A DNA stretch of 54,028 nt, taken from assembly GCA_002297815.1 (NCBI GenBank), contig DBKH01000058.1, positions 1 to 54,028 on the forward strand, in the 5' to 3' direction. Positions 23,979 through 31,552 of the stretch are shown here, piece after piece. A program made the translations under genes and the position numbers. Numbering within the stretch: position 1 is the first letter of the stretch; each line of letters begins with the position of its first letter. This DNA comes from Bacteroidales bacterium UBA755. Its GTDB lineage: Bacteria > Bacteroidota > Bacteroidia > Bacteroidales > UBA932. The notes under the pieces are model-generated. The model saw only the letters and a list, made by a program, of their open reading frames with translations, was not told the DNA's origin and did not search any database.

Positions 23979-25985
23979 ATGAAATCGCTTACACTGACAT
24001 ATTCATTAATGGTCATGGCCGTTCTGACAGCCTCAGTGGCAGAGGCTTACGGTGCAGACGAGCTCATTGACACTTTGACATCATCTATCGTGTCAGCATC
24101 CTACGGTAGCTTGGTTGTCCCCCAGAGGATTTCAGATAAAGACTTGGAATCATCTGCCAATCTTTCTGAGGCTATCAGACGCTTCTCTGGAGTGCAAGTC
24201 AGGGATTACGGTGGGGCAGGAGGACTTAAGACCATAAATGTAAGAAGTCTGGGAAGCGAGCACACTGGAGTGTTCCTCGATGGGATTCAAGTTGACAATG
24301 CCCAGAACATGCAGGTAGATCTCGGACGTTTCGGAACCGAAAACCTCCAGTGCGTCAGCATTTTCAACGGTCAGAAAGCCTCTTTGCTTCAAAGTGCCAA
24401 GGAATATTCCTCAGCAAGTACCGTCTACCTTGAAACTGCCCGGCCAGAGTTCGGTTCTGGTAGAAGCAATCGTCGGCTCTGGCTTCGCGGAGGATCGTTC
24501 GGGACTTTCTCGCCTGGAATGACATTCGAACGGCTTTTAAAAGATGGAATTTCGCTCCGTCTAACTGGTGAGGCCGTCACCTCCAACGGACAGTACAAGT
24601 TCCATGTCAGCGACTTCAGACAGACTCCAGAGGGCACGATGGCAGGCTACGACACAGTCATGATCCGAAAGAACTGCGACATCCAAAGTTTGAGGCTAGA
24701 AGGGCAGCTTTTCAGCAGCAAGACATCAACCTCGGACTGGAACTTACACGCTTACTTCTTCGGTTCCGAACGCGGCCTGCCTGGACCCGTCTTCAAAAGA
24801 GCCAATGAATATCCTCTCAGCGAAGATCGTCAAGAAGACATGAATGTTTTCATCCAAGGGCGCTGGAGGAGGACTCTGAGCGAAAAGTGGTCTGTCATGA
24901 CCCGGTTCAAATACTCGTTCGATGAATTGGAATATCTCGATGTTCCAGAACTACGCCCAGATCTAAACCCAGCGAACTTTCTATACAAAAATCATACGGG
25001 TTACCTCTCAACAGCGGCCCTTGCCGTTCTAAGTGATTGGTGGAAAATGAATATGTCAGTGGACATCCAGTACGGCTACCTTGACTCAAATTTGCGAGGG
25101 TTCTGTTATCCGAGCAGATTTTCTACTTTTGGCTCGCTTACCAATGCTTTCGTTGTCGGAAGATTTGAGGTCTATGCTACCCTTCTCTACATCAACGTGT
25201 TGGATTCATTTTTATCATCAAGTAAAAGTAGAAGTAAGGCAAAGCGGAACGTACTAATGCCTTCGGTCGTAGCCAAATGGAGACTCTCAGACAAATTCAG
25301 TCTCAACGGATTTGCAAAGAGGTCGTACAGAATGCCGACATTCAATGACCTTTACTACACAACGACCGGCAGCAAATCTCTAGTTCCAGAAGACGCAGTG
25401 CAATTTGATTTGGGATTGGACTGGAATGCATCGCTCCATGGATTGACGATCAAGGCCAATCTCTATCATAACAGACTGAAAGACAAGATTATCTCTGTAC
25501 CGACATCCAATCAATTCCGCTGGTCCATGTACAACATTGGAAAAGTGAACATTCTCGGAGCAGATGTCAGCGCCAACTACGAGAAAGACTTAGGGAAGAT
25601 CCATCTTGGAGGTCGCGGACAGTACACTTTCCAGAAGGCCACGGACCTTAGCGATAGCGATGCTGTGACTTACAAAGGGCAGATTCCGTACATTCCTCTC
25701 CACAGCGGCTCTGGGAGCATATTCATTGAGCTTGGTGGTTGGAGGGTCGATGTCATCGCCTTCATCGCGGGAGAACGGTACTCCTCATCGGCTAACATGA
25801 CAGCGTATAGGATTGCCCCGTGGCAGACTCTTGACGCCACTTTAAGCAAGTCATTTCGGCTCAGAAACAGCGAACTAACTGTTCGTGTCTCATGCAACAA
25901 CATCCTCAACGAGAACTACGAAATCATTGACAACTACCCTATGCCCGGCACAAATATTTCCGTCAGGCTTGAATATTCCTTCTGA
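23979..25985 (+). CDS. TonB-dependent outer-membrane receptor, BtuB-like
   Basis: From the ATG at 23979 the protein has 668 residues. It has a signal peptide (MKSLTLTYSLMVMAVLTASVA), a plug domain (about 45-160: DLESSANLSEAIRRFSGVQVRDYGGAG, then INVRSLGSEHTGVFLDGIQVDN) and a 22-strand barrel ending VRLEYSF. There is no N-terminal carboxypeptidase-like domain, so it is not SusC-like and matches the BtuB/FepA size class. The gene downstream encodes a BtuG-like propeller lipoprotein, which supports vitamin B12 uptake. An upstream in-frame ATG at 23961 lies inside the -7 box region and is unlikely. Confidence 0.85.
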   Translation: MKSLTLTYSLMVMAVLTASVAEAYGADELIDTLTSSIVSASYGSLVVPQRISDKDLESSANLSEAIRRFSGVQVRDYGGAGGLKTINVRSLGSEHTGVFLDGIQVDNAQNMQVDLGRFGTENLQCVSIFNGQKASLLQSAKEYSSASTVYLETARPEFGSGRSNRRLWLRGGSFGTFSPGMTFERLLKDGISLRLTGEAVTSNGQYKFHVSDFRQTPEGTMAGYDTVMIRKNCDIQSLRLEGQLFSSKTSTSDWNLHAYFFGSERGLPGPVFKRANEYPLSEDRQEDMNVFIQGRWRRTLSEKWSVMTRFKYSFDELEYLDVPELRPDLNPANFLYKNHTGYLSTAALAVLSDWWKMNMSVDIQYGYLDSNLRGFCYPSRFSTFGSLTNAFVVGRFEVYATLLYINVLDSFLSSSKSRSKAKRNVLMPSVVAKWRLSDKFSLNGFAKRSYRMPTFNDLYYTTTGSKSLVPEDAVQFDLGLDWNASLHGLTIKANLYHNRLKDKIISVPTSNQFRWSMYNIGKVNILGADVSANYEKDLGKIHLGGRGQYTFQKATDLSDSDAVTYKGQIPYIPLHSGSGSIFIELGGWRVDVIAFIAGERYSSSANMTAYRIAPWQTLDATLSKSFRLRNSELTVRVSCNNILNENYEIIDNYPMPGTNISVRLEYSF

Positions 25986-26018
25986 AAGTTGTAATTTCGC
26001 AGCTGCTTAGTCTGTTTC

Positions 26019-26044
26019 GGTCACTGAGCTTGTCGAAGTGGACC
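26019..26044. repeat. REP-like element
   Basis: GGTCACTGAGCTTGTCGAAG followed by TGGACC is a single copy of the REP family, with the stem altered from GCT/AGC to ACT/AGT. It lies between the receptor gene and the propeller lipoprotein gene. Confidence 0.75.
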
Positions 26045-26097
26045 ATCGCCAAAGGTTCTAGGCGCAAAAAGCAACCAATTTAGTTCTTTAAAATATC

Positions 26098-27267
26098 ATG
26101 AAAAAAATTGCACTGCTGGTTTTCAGCACGCTGTTGGCCGCGATAGTGGTCAGCTGCTCCAAAGATGAAACCACCTCCAGGGATGCAGGCCTTGCGGGTG
26201 TCAATGTCGCAGTAGGTGAAAAAAACGGGAAGTTCGACAAGTTGTTTGTCCTAAATGAAGGCAACTACCAGAAGAACAACTCCACTCTAGATTTCTTCAG
26301 GTTCTCTGACGGAAATTACATTTCAGACGCCTTCGGGCAGATGAATCCTACTATAGTTCAAGGACTTGGAGACACAGGTAATGACATCGCTCTCCAAGAC
26401 GGCAAACTGTGGCTCGTGATGAACGGCTCCAGCACCATACATGTTTTGGATGCCAAGGACGAGGATTACTTGTCCTCGATCACCGTACCCGATCCGCGCT
26501 ACATTACGTTTGACGGGTCTTATGCCTACGTAAGTTCCTACGCAGGAGCTGTTTACGGAGGCGAAGAAACCAAAGGTAAAGTCTATAAAATCAACACTGA
26601 CACCTACAAAGTTGAAGGTGAGGTTGAGGTTGGCTGCCAGCCTGAAGGCCTAGCTGTCGCAGGTGGCAAGCTCTATGTCGCCAACAGTGGAGGTTACAAC
26701 TATGTCCATGAGTCAACAGTAAGTGTCATCGACCTTTCCACATTCAAGGTTAGCAGTCAGATAGAAACAGCCTCGAATCTGCACTTTCTTGCTGCCAGTG
26801 CCAACGGTGATGTCTGGGTGTCCAGCTACGGTGAAAGCACTTGGTCACAGGATGCTTCCGGTAAATGGATCCAGTCCATGTCGGAGCCGATGGGCCTTTA
26901 CCGGATCTCCGGGGGCAAGTCTTCTGCGGTCAAAGACGTACACGTCAGCTGCATGACCCTGTGTGACAACGGGTTTATCTACGCAATAGGGAACGCTGAT
27001 GAACTTTCTGGTGGCTATTCCAACACACTTTACAAAGTCAACGTCAAGAATGCATCCGTAACAAGTACGTCCCTGTCCGGTACTGACGCAGTCAAGGTTT
27101 CTAACCCTTATGGCATTCTAGCAAATCCTGAGAATGGAGACATCTACATTGCTGACTCTGGTCTCACTTACACAGATCCAGGCAAAGTATGGTGCTTCAC
27201 CAAAGACCTCAAGTTCAAATGGTCAGCCACTGCTGGTATGCTCCCAGCTCACATGGTTCTCTTCTAA
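26098..27267 (+). CDS. YncE/BtuG-like beta-propeller surface lipoprotein
   Basis: The 389-residue protein has a lipoprotein signal (LLAAIVVSC, lipid Cys at about 20). It has a repeated propeller pattern: KLFVLNEGNYQKNNSTLDFF, YITFDGSYAYVSSYAGA, QPEGLAVAGGKLYVANSGGYN and SNPYGILANPENGDIYIADSG, ending GMLPAHMVLF. In Bacteroides the seven-bladed BtuG lipoprotein binds cobalamin at the surface and caps BtuB. The position directly after a BtuB-sized receptor supports that role, though other YncE-like propellers exist. The gene has no GAATAT motif, in contrast to the receptor gene. Confidence 0.8.
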   Translation: MKKIALLVFSTLLAAIVVSCSKDETTSRDAGLAGVNVAVGEKNGKFDKLFVLNEGNYQKNNSTLDFFRFSDGNYISDAFGQMNPTIVQGLGDTGNDIALQDGKLWLVMNGSSTIHVLDAKDEDYLSSITVPDPRYITFDGSYAYVSSYAGAVYGGEETKGKVYKINTDTYKVEGEVEVGCQPEGLAVAGGKLYVANSGGYNYVHESTVSVIDLSTFKVSSQIETASNLHFLAASANGDVWVSSYGESTWSQDASGKWIQSMSEPMGLYRISGGKSSAVKDVHVSCMTLCDNGFIYAIGNADELSGGYSNTLYKVNVKNASVTSTSLSGTDAVKVSNPYGILANPENGDIYIADSGLTYTDPGKVWCFTKDLKFKWSATAGMLPAHMVLF

Positions 27268-27308
27268 TAGGAGTGGAGGATAACTAATTATTTATAAATA
27301 AATTAAGA

Positions 27309-27342
27309 AATCCCCTTCAGTCATAATCAACTGAAGGGGATT
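27309..27342. terminator. bidirectional terminator
   Basis: AATCCCCTTCAG and CTGAAGGGGATT form a perfect 12-bp stem with loop TCATAATCAA, between the convergent propeller and aldolase genes. Confidence 0.9.
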
Positions 27343-27386
27343 ATCTTATTTACTGATTGTCAGGAGTTTAATCTTCCACAACAACT

Positions 27387-28388
27387 TTACTCAGCTTTGC
27401 CGTCAGAACCAAGAACATCAACGATCTTGTGCTCATAAAGCTTCTTCATCTCGTCACGAGCTGGTCCGAGGTACTTTCTTGGATCGAACTCTGCTGGTTT
27501 CTCAACAAAAATCTTGCGGATAACTGCAGTCATAGCAAGACGGGAATCTGAGTCAATGTTAATCTTGCAGACAGCACTCTTGGCAGCCTCACGAAGCTGA
27601 TCCTCTGGAATACCTACAGCGTCAGGAAGTTTTCCACCGTACTTGTTAATCATGTCAACATACTCCTGAGGAACTGATGATGATCCATGAAGCACGATTG
27701 GGAATCCAGGAAGCTTCTTCTCAATCTCGTGGAGAACATCGAAAGCGAGTGGAGGTGGAACGAGACGACCAGTCTTAGGGTCTCTTGTGCACTGCTCAGG
27801 CTTGAACTTGTAAGCACCGTGTGAAGTACCGATGGAGATTGCGAGTGAATCACAGCCTGTACGGGTAGAGAAGTCAATGACCTCCTCTGGCTTTGTGTAG
27901 TGAGACTCCTCTGCGGAAACCTCTTCTTCCACTCCAGCAAGGACACCAAGCTCAGCCTCTACAACTACATCAAACTGATGAGCATAATCAACTACCTTTC
28001 TTGTAAGAGCTATGTTCTCCTCGTATGGAAGAGCGGAGCCATCGATCATGACTGATGAGAATCCCATGTCAACACAACTCTTGCAAAGCTCGAAGCTATC
28101 ACCATGGTCAAGGTGAAGAACAATCTGAGGATGCTCCCAACCGAGTTCCTTGGCATACTGAACAGCACCTTCAGCCATGTAGCGGAGAAGGGTTTGGTTG
28201 GCATAGTTGCGCGCACCCTTGGAAACCTGAAGGATAACCGGTGACTTCTTCTCAGCGGCAGCCTGGATGATAGCCTGAAGCTGCTCCATGTTGTTGAAGT
28301 TGAATGCAGGAATAGCATAGCCACCCTTTACGGCCTTTGCGAACATCTCTCTGGTGTTGACCAGGCCAAGATCTTTGTATGATACCAT
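27387..28388 (-). CDS. fbaA: class II fructose-1,6-bisphosphate aldolase
   Basis: The 333-residue protein is a zinc-dependent class II aldolase, which splits fructose-1,6-bisphosphate into dihydroxyacetone phosphate and glyceraldehyde-3-phosphate. Visible are VLHLDHGDSFELCKSC (catalytic Asp and zinc His), MIDGSALPYEENI, EAELGVLAGVEEE, AISIGTSHGAYKF (zinc His), PIVLHGSSSVP and CKINIDSDSRLA. Codon use is strongly biased and GAATAT motifs are absent, consistent with a highly expressed glycolytic gene. Confidence 0.96.
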   Translation of the reverse strand: MVSYKDLGLVNTREMFAKAVKGGYAIPAFNFNNMEQLQAIIQAAAEKKSPVILQVSKGARNYANQTLLRYMAEGAVQYAKELGWEHPQIVLHLDHGDSFELCKSCVDMGFSSVMIDGSALPYEENIALTRKVVDYAHQFDVVVEAELGVLAGVEEEVSAEESHYTKPEEVIDFSTRTGCDSLAISIGTSHGAYKFKPEQCTRDPKTGRLVPPPLAFDVLHEIEKKLPGFPIVLHGSSSVPQEYVDMINKYGGKLPDAVGIPEDQLREAAKSAVCKINIDSDSRLAMTAVIRKIFVEKPAEFDPRKYLGPARDEMKKLYEHKIVDVLGSDGKAE

Positions 28389-28451
28389 AATTCTATGAAT
28401 TTAGAAATTAATATACGTTTTTTTCGGCATAGGTTCTCTTCAAATGCCGTG

Positions 28452-28459
28452 CAAAGTTA
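28452..28459 (-). promoter_or_regulatory. -7 box of aldolase promoter
   Basis: The minus strand reads TAACTTTG, giving a leader of about 57 nt. It is divergent from the TSCPD promoter 24 nt away. Confidence 0.55.
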
Positions 28460-28482
28460 CGGTAATTTTCACAAATATTTTA

Positions 28483-28490
28483 TATTTTTG
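28483..28490 (+). promoter_or_regulatory. -7 box of the TSCPD gene
   Basis: TATTTTTG matches TAnnTTTG and lies 28 nt before the ATG at 28519, supporting the shorter protein. Confidence 0.55.
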
Positions 28491-28518
28491 TAAGATTAAA
28501 CGTTTAATAATTACTAAC

Positions 28519-28821
28519 ATGGCTATTGGCGATGATTTCAAAATAATCTCTGACAAAACGACTGACGGTGTCAGGCACATCACTGCTGTTCCGAGTGCGA
28601 TTGTCTGCTCTGCTCAGATTGATTTCGATCTAATTGACGGGAAGATTCACAATCTGCATTACATAAAGGGATGCGATGGGAATCTACAGGCAATTGGAAG
28701 GCTTCTAGAGGGTATGGAGGCCTCGAAAGCTGTTGAGATCCTGTCCGGGGTCAACTGTCATGGGCGCGGGACTTCCTGCTCGGACCAGTTGACGCGGGTG
28801 TTGCGGAGTATTACGGGATAG
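28519..28821 (+). CDS. TSCPD domain protein
   Basis: The 100-residue protein contains the conserved core of TSCPD proteins (TIGR03905 type): AQIDFDLIDGKIHNLHYIKGCDGN, GVNCHGRGTSCSDQL and two conserved cysteines. The domain is also found at the C-terminus of some class II ribonucleotide reductases; the stand-alone role is unknown. The frame is open from 28444, but the upstream part is AT-rich and lies across the promoter. Its end overlaps the convergent thioredoxin-like gene by 11 nt. Confidence 0.85.
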   Translation: MAIGDDFKIISDKTTDGVRHITAVPSAIVCSAQIDFDLIDGKIHNLHYIKGCDGNLQAIGRLLEGMEASKAVEILSGVNCHGRGTSCSDQLTRVLRSITG

Positions 28822-30313
28822 ATGTCGCTTCGACAAGCTCAGCGACCGGTTGGTGAGCCTGCGGTCCCTGAGCTTGTCGAAGGGACGAACCACGGTGATT
28901 GAAGAGAAAGGAGACGTAGCGACGACGAACGATTCCATGGCGACCGACTTCAAGGATGAAAGGCATCGCAGACAGGTCGAAAGTGTCCAGCAAGGTCTTG
29001 GCTAGTTCAGGCTCAGATGCCATTATCTCATCAACGTTCACGTCCATGATCCTCAAGCCAAGGGAGTCAGCAGCTGAGAGTTCGGCCTCGCAGTAAGGAC
29101 ATCCCTCGGTGTGAAAGACGATGTAGCCACCTTTCCTTCTGATTTGATTCCAACTGGGAAGATTGTACTTCGGGAGTTTTGAGCCAACAGGAGTACGGGA
29201 CAGCAGCTCCGTCATCATTCTGGCAAGCCCTACGACTTTAAGGGTGTCATCAGCCGTGTTCCAGATCTCTGGACGCGAGAGAACATATTCATTAATGAAA
29301 GGCAATGTCCCTTCCTTGCAGACTTCATCGCGACGTGATGTCAGCCAATAAAGCAGATCACCTTCTAGATGCTTGAAGAATGTAGTGTCGCCTTTTGCTA
29401 AAGTTCGAGATTCCAACGCTTTAGCCATTGACATAACATCAGAATCTGCCGCAAAGAGTTTGTCCATCAGGGCAGCGGAAGCCGAGCCGCCATATTCATA
29501 ATTCACATCAGAAAGGACAATGCCAAGGAGTTGCTCCAAGGCTTGTGTATCCATTCCCCTGCCGATGATGGTACCTGACCGGTCAAGAAGAAACATCCTA
29601 GGAGTTTGGATTACGCCATATTTCATCTGATAGTCCGAGTCGATTTCCGGGTCCCAAAGATGGATGACTTTAGTTTTAGGAGCACTGACAGCGAATTTTG
29701 TCTGCCGCCACTCCTTCCAACTCTGTGGATTATCCCCTGTGTAGATAGCATAAACATCTATCGGCCAATTCTTTGCATTAAGCTTAGAGCGCAGAAACAA
29801 CGTCTCCAATCTACACTTCGAGCACTCAGTGTCATAGAAAAAAAGCACACGGTAACGACTCGCGGGGCCGCCAATTTCAACTTTCTCTCCATCAGGTGTT
29901 TCCATCTCAGCTAATGGAGCCTTCATCCCAAGAAGCGACTGACGGTTAAAATCAGCGAATATCTTGGCATTAAGCAGAACCTCATCGCCACCCATGTCAA
30001 TCTTGCCAGTAGCGAACCACTTGTCTGTCAAATGAATAGCAACAGCTTCATCACCCATCACAGGAGACTCTAGATAATGATCATAAATCTTCAATGCGAT
30101 GTGACGACGCAGAATTGAATCCTGAGCAGAATCAATCAGAAGGTCGCATTCCTCGTTCTTCACCTCAATCCTTTCAGGTTCAAGAGTACGGAAGTATTCC
30201 TCCAACCGCGCATCCAGTTCCGTCAGGCGTGTTGAATCAATCTGCCCAACGCAACGAAGCGATGGGAGCAGCCACAACAAAAGGCCAATGAATATTATCG
30301 CCTCTCTTTTCAT
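28811..30313 (-). CDS. exported protein with two thioredoxin-like domains
   Basis: The 500-residue protein has a signal peptide (IFIGLLLWLLPSLRCVGQ) and a helical N-terminal region. It has a TlpA/AhpC-type thioredoxin domain (about 130-265, FFYDTECSKCRLETLFL with active site CSKC and cis-Pro in VIQTPRMFLLD). A linking helical domain follows, then a second thioredoxin fold (about 395-480, YIVFHTEGCPYCEAELSA with CPYC). Such proteins act in periplasmic thiol chemistry. The C-terminal tail RQAQGPQAHQPVAELVEATS is encoded by a REP-like pair, so the natural end was probably a little earlier. It overlaps coaD by 4 nt (ATGA). Confidence 0.85.
   Translation of the reverse strand: MKREAIIFIGLLLWLLPSLRCVGQIDSTRLTELDARLEEYFRTLEPERIEVKNEECDLLIDSAQDSILRRHIALKIYDHYLESPVMGDEAVAIHLTDKWFATGKIDMGGDEVLLNAKIFADFNRQSLLGMKAPLAEMETPDGEKVEIGGPASRYRVLFFYDTECSKCRLETLFLRSKLNAKNWPIDVYAIYTGDNPQSWKEWRQTKFAVSAPKTKVIHLWDPEIDSDYQMKYGVIQTPRMFLLDRSGTIIGRGMDTQALEQLLGIVLSDVNYEYGGSASAALMDKLFAADSDVMSMAKALESRTLAKGDTTFFKHLEGDLLYWLTSRRDEVCKEGTLPFINEYVLSRPEIWNTADDTLKVVGLARMMTELLSRTPVGSKLPKYNLPSWNQIRRKGGYIVFHTEGCPYCEAELSAADSLGLRIMDVNVDEIMASEPELAKTLLDTFDLSAMPFILEVGRHGIVRRRYVSFLFNHRGSSLRQAQGPQAHQPVAELVEATSIP
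28824..28887. repeat. REP-like inverted pair
   Basis: GTCGCTTCGACAAGCTCAGCGACC (28824-28847) and the reverse-oriented GGTCCCTGAGCTTGTCGAAGGGAC (from 28863) form a pair in which the second stem reads CCCT/AGGG. Both are translated as the C-terminal tail of the thioredoxin-like protein. Confidence 0.8.
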
Positions 30314-30780
30314 CTGACTTCCGGCAACACGACTCCATCCGGAATAAACTGCGAAAGATTGCCATGATGCCGAACGACATCACGGACAGCCGAAGAAGAG
30401 ATGTGTGAATATTCCTGAGCGGTAGGAATGATAATGGTATCGACTTCAGGGGCCAGATGACGGTTCGCATCCGCAATCGCCTGCTCGTTGTCGAAGTCTG
30501 TCATATTCCTAACACCCCTAACAATGTGTCGGACTCCGAGTTCGCGGCAGATGTCTATGGTAAGCCCTTCATAGTGAATAATTCTCACTCCTTCCATATC
30601 GCTGGTAGCCTGACGGATGATGTCTTCCCGCTGCTCCATTGTGAAGAAGCCGCGCTTGTCCTGATTGATTCCCACAGCCACTATAACTTCATCGAAAATT
30701 GTCAAAGCTCTGGTCAAAATGTTCAGATGCCCAGACGTAAACGGATCAAAGGACCCTGGGAACAATGCTATTCGATTCAT
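30310..30780 (-). CDS. coaD: phosphopantetheine adenylyltransferase
   Basis: The 156-residue protein is the nucleotidyltransferase that makes dephospho-CoA from 4'-phosphopantetheine and ATP. It has ALFPGSFDPFTSGHLNIL (the GxxH motif), VRGVRNMTDFDNEQ and the ISSSAVRDV motif. The length is typical. Its stop overlaps the start of the double-thioredoxin gene. Confidence 0.96.
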   Translation of the reverse strand: MNRIALFPGSFDPFTSGHLNILTRALTIFDEVIVAVGINQDKRGFFTMEQREDIIRQATSDMEGVRIIHYEGLTIDICRELGVRHIVRGVRNMTDFDNEQAIADANRHLAPEVDTIIIPTAQEYSHISSSAVRDVVRHHGNLSQFIPDGVVLPEVR

Positions 30781-30802
30781 GATTACTCTTCTTTAAGAAT
30801 GT

Positions 30803-31471
30803 TTACAACTGCCAGTTAATCGGAGTCTTTCCTTCTCTCACAAGAATCTCGTTCGTTCTGGAGAAATGTCTGCAACCGAAAAAGGCACCTCTTGCTAGCG
30901 GAGACGGATGTGGCGCCTCAAGCACATAATGACGGGAAGTGTCGATAAGTTCCTTCTTGCTTCGGGCGTAATTGCCCCAAAGCAAGAAAACAACTCCGTT
31001 GCAATTGTCTGAAATATAACGGATAACAGCATCGGTAAACTGCTGCCAGCCGATTCCGCTATGTGAAGCTGCCTCACCCGAACGGACTGTCAGAATAGAG
31101 TTCAGAAGAAGAACTCCCTGACGCGCCCAATTCTCCAGATTCGGGCATCCGCTCATCCTTATTCCCAAATCATTTTCAATCTCTTTGAATATGTTCTTGA
31201 GGGATGGAGGTGCAGGAACGTTGTTAGGTACGGAGAAACTAAGCCCCATTGCCTGCCCGTAACCGTGATACGGGTCCTGGCCAAGAATCACCACCTTGAC
31301 TTGATCAACAGAGGTCAACTCGAAGGCTCTGAAGATTTCAGGGCCGGGAGGAAAGATCACTTTCCCTTGAGCCTTCTCGCCATGCAAATAACGCACAAGC
31401 GCAGCAAAGTAGGGCTTGTCAAACTCACTTTGCAGCGCTTTTTTCCAACTTTGTTCTATCTTTACGTCCAT
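30803..31471 (-). CDS. ung: uracil-DNA glycosylase
   Basis: The 222-residue protein removes uracil from DNA. It shows VVILGQDPYHGYGQAMGLSFSV (catalytic Asp and water-activating loop), LLLNSILTVR, VFLLWGNYAR and HPSPLARGAFFGCRHFSRTN. The start MDVKIEQSW is chosen over the longer frame (31501), whose extra residues are not conserved. Confidence 0.96.
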   Translation of the reverse strand: MDVKIEQSWKKALQSEFDKPYFAALVRYLHGEKAQGKVIFPPGPEIFRAFELTSVDQVKVVILGQDPYHGYGQAMGLSFSVPNNVPAPPSLKNIFKEIENDLGIRMSGCPNLENWARQGVLLLNSILTVRSGEAASHSGIGWQQFTDAVIRYISDNCNGVVFLLWGNYARSKKELIDTSRHYVLEAPHPSPLARGAFFGCRHFSRTNEILVREGKTPINWQL

Positions 31472-31552
31472 AACAGATTGCCTAACGCCCCCTGAAAGCA
31501 CCTGAGGCCCAGCGAACCTCCAAGGATTCCTTATCGGTCGCTAAGATAGAAA

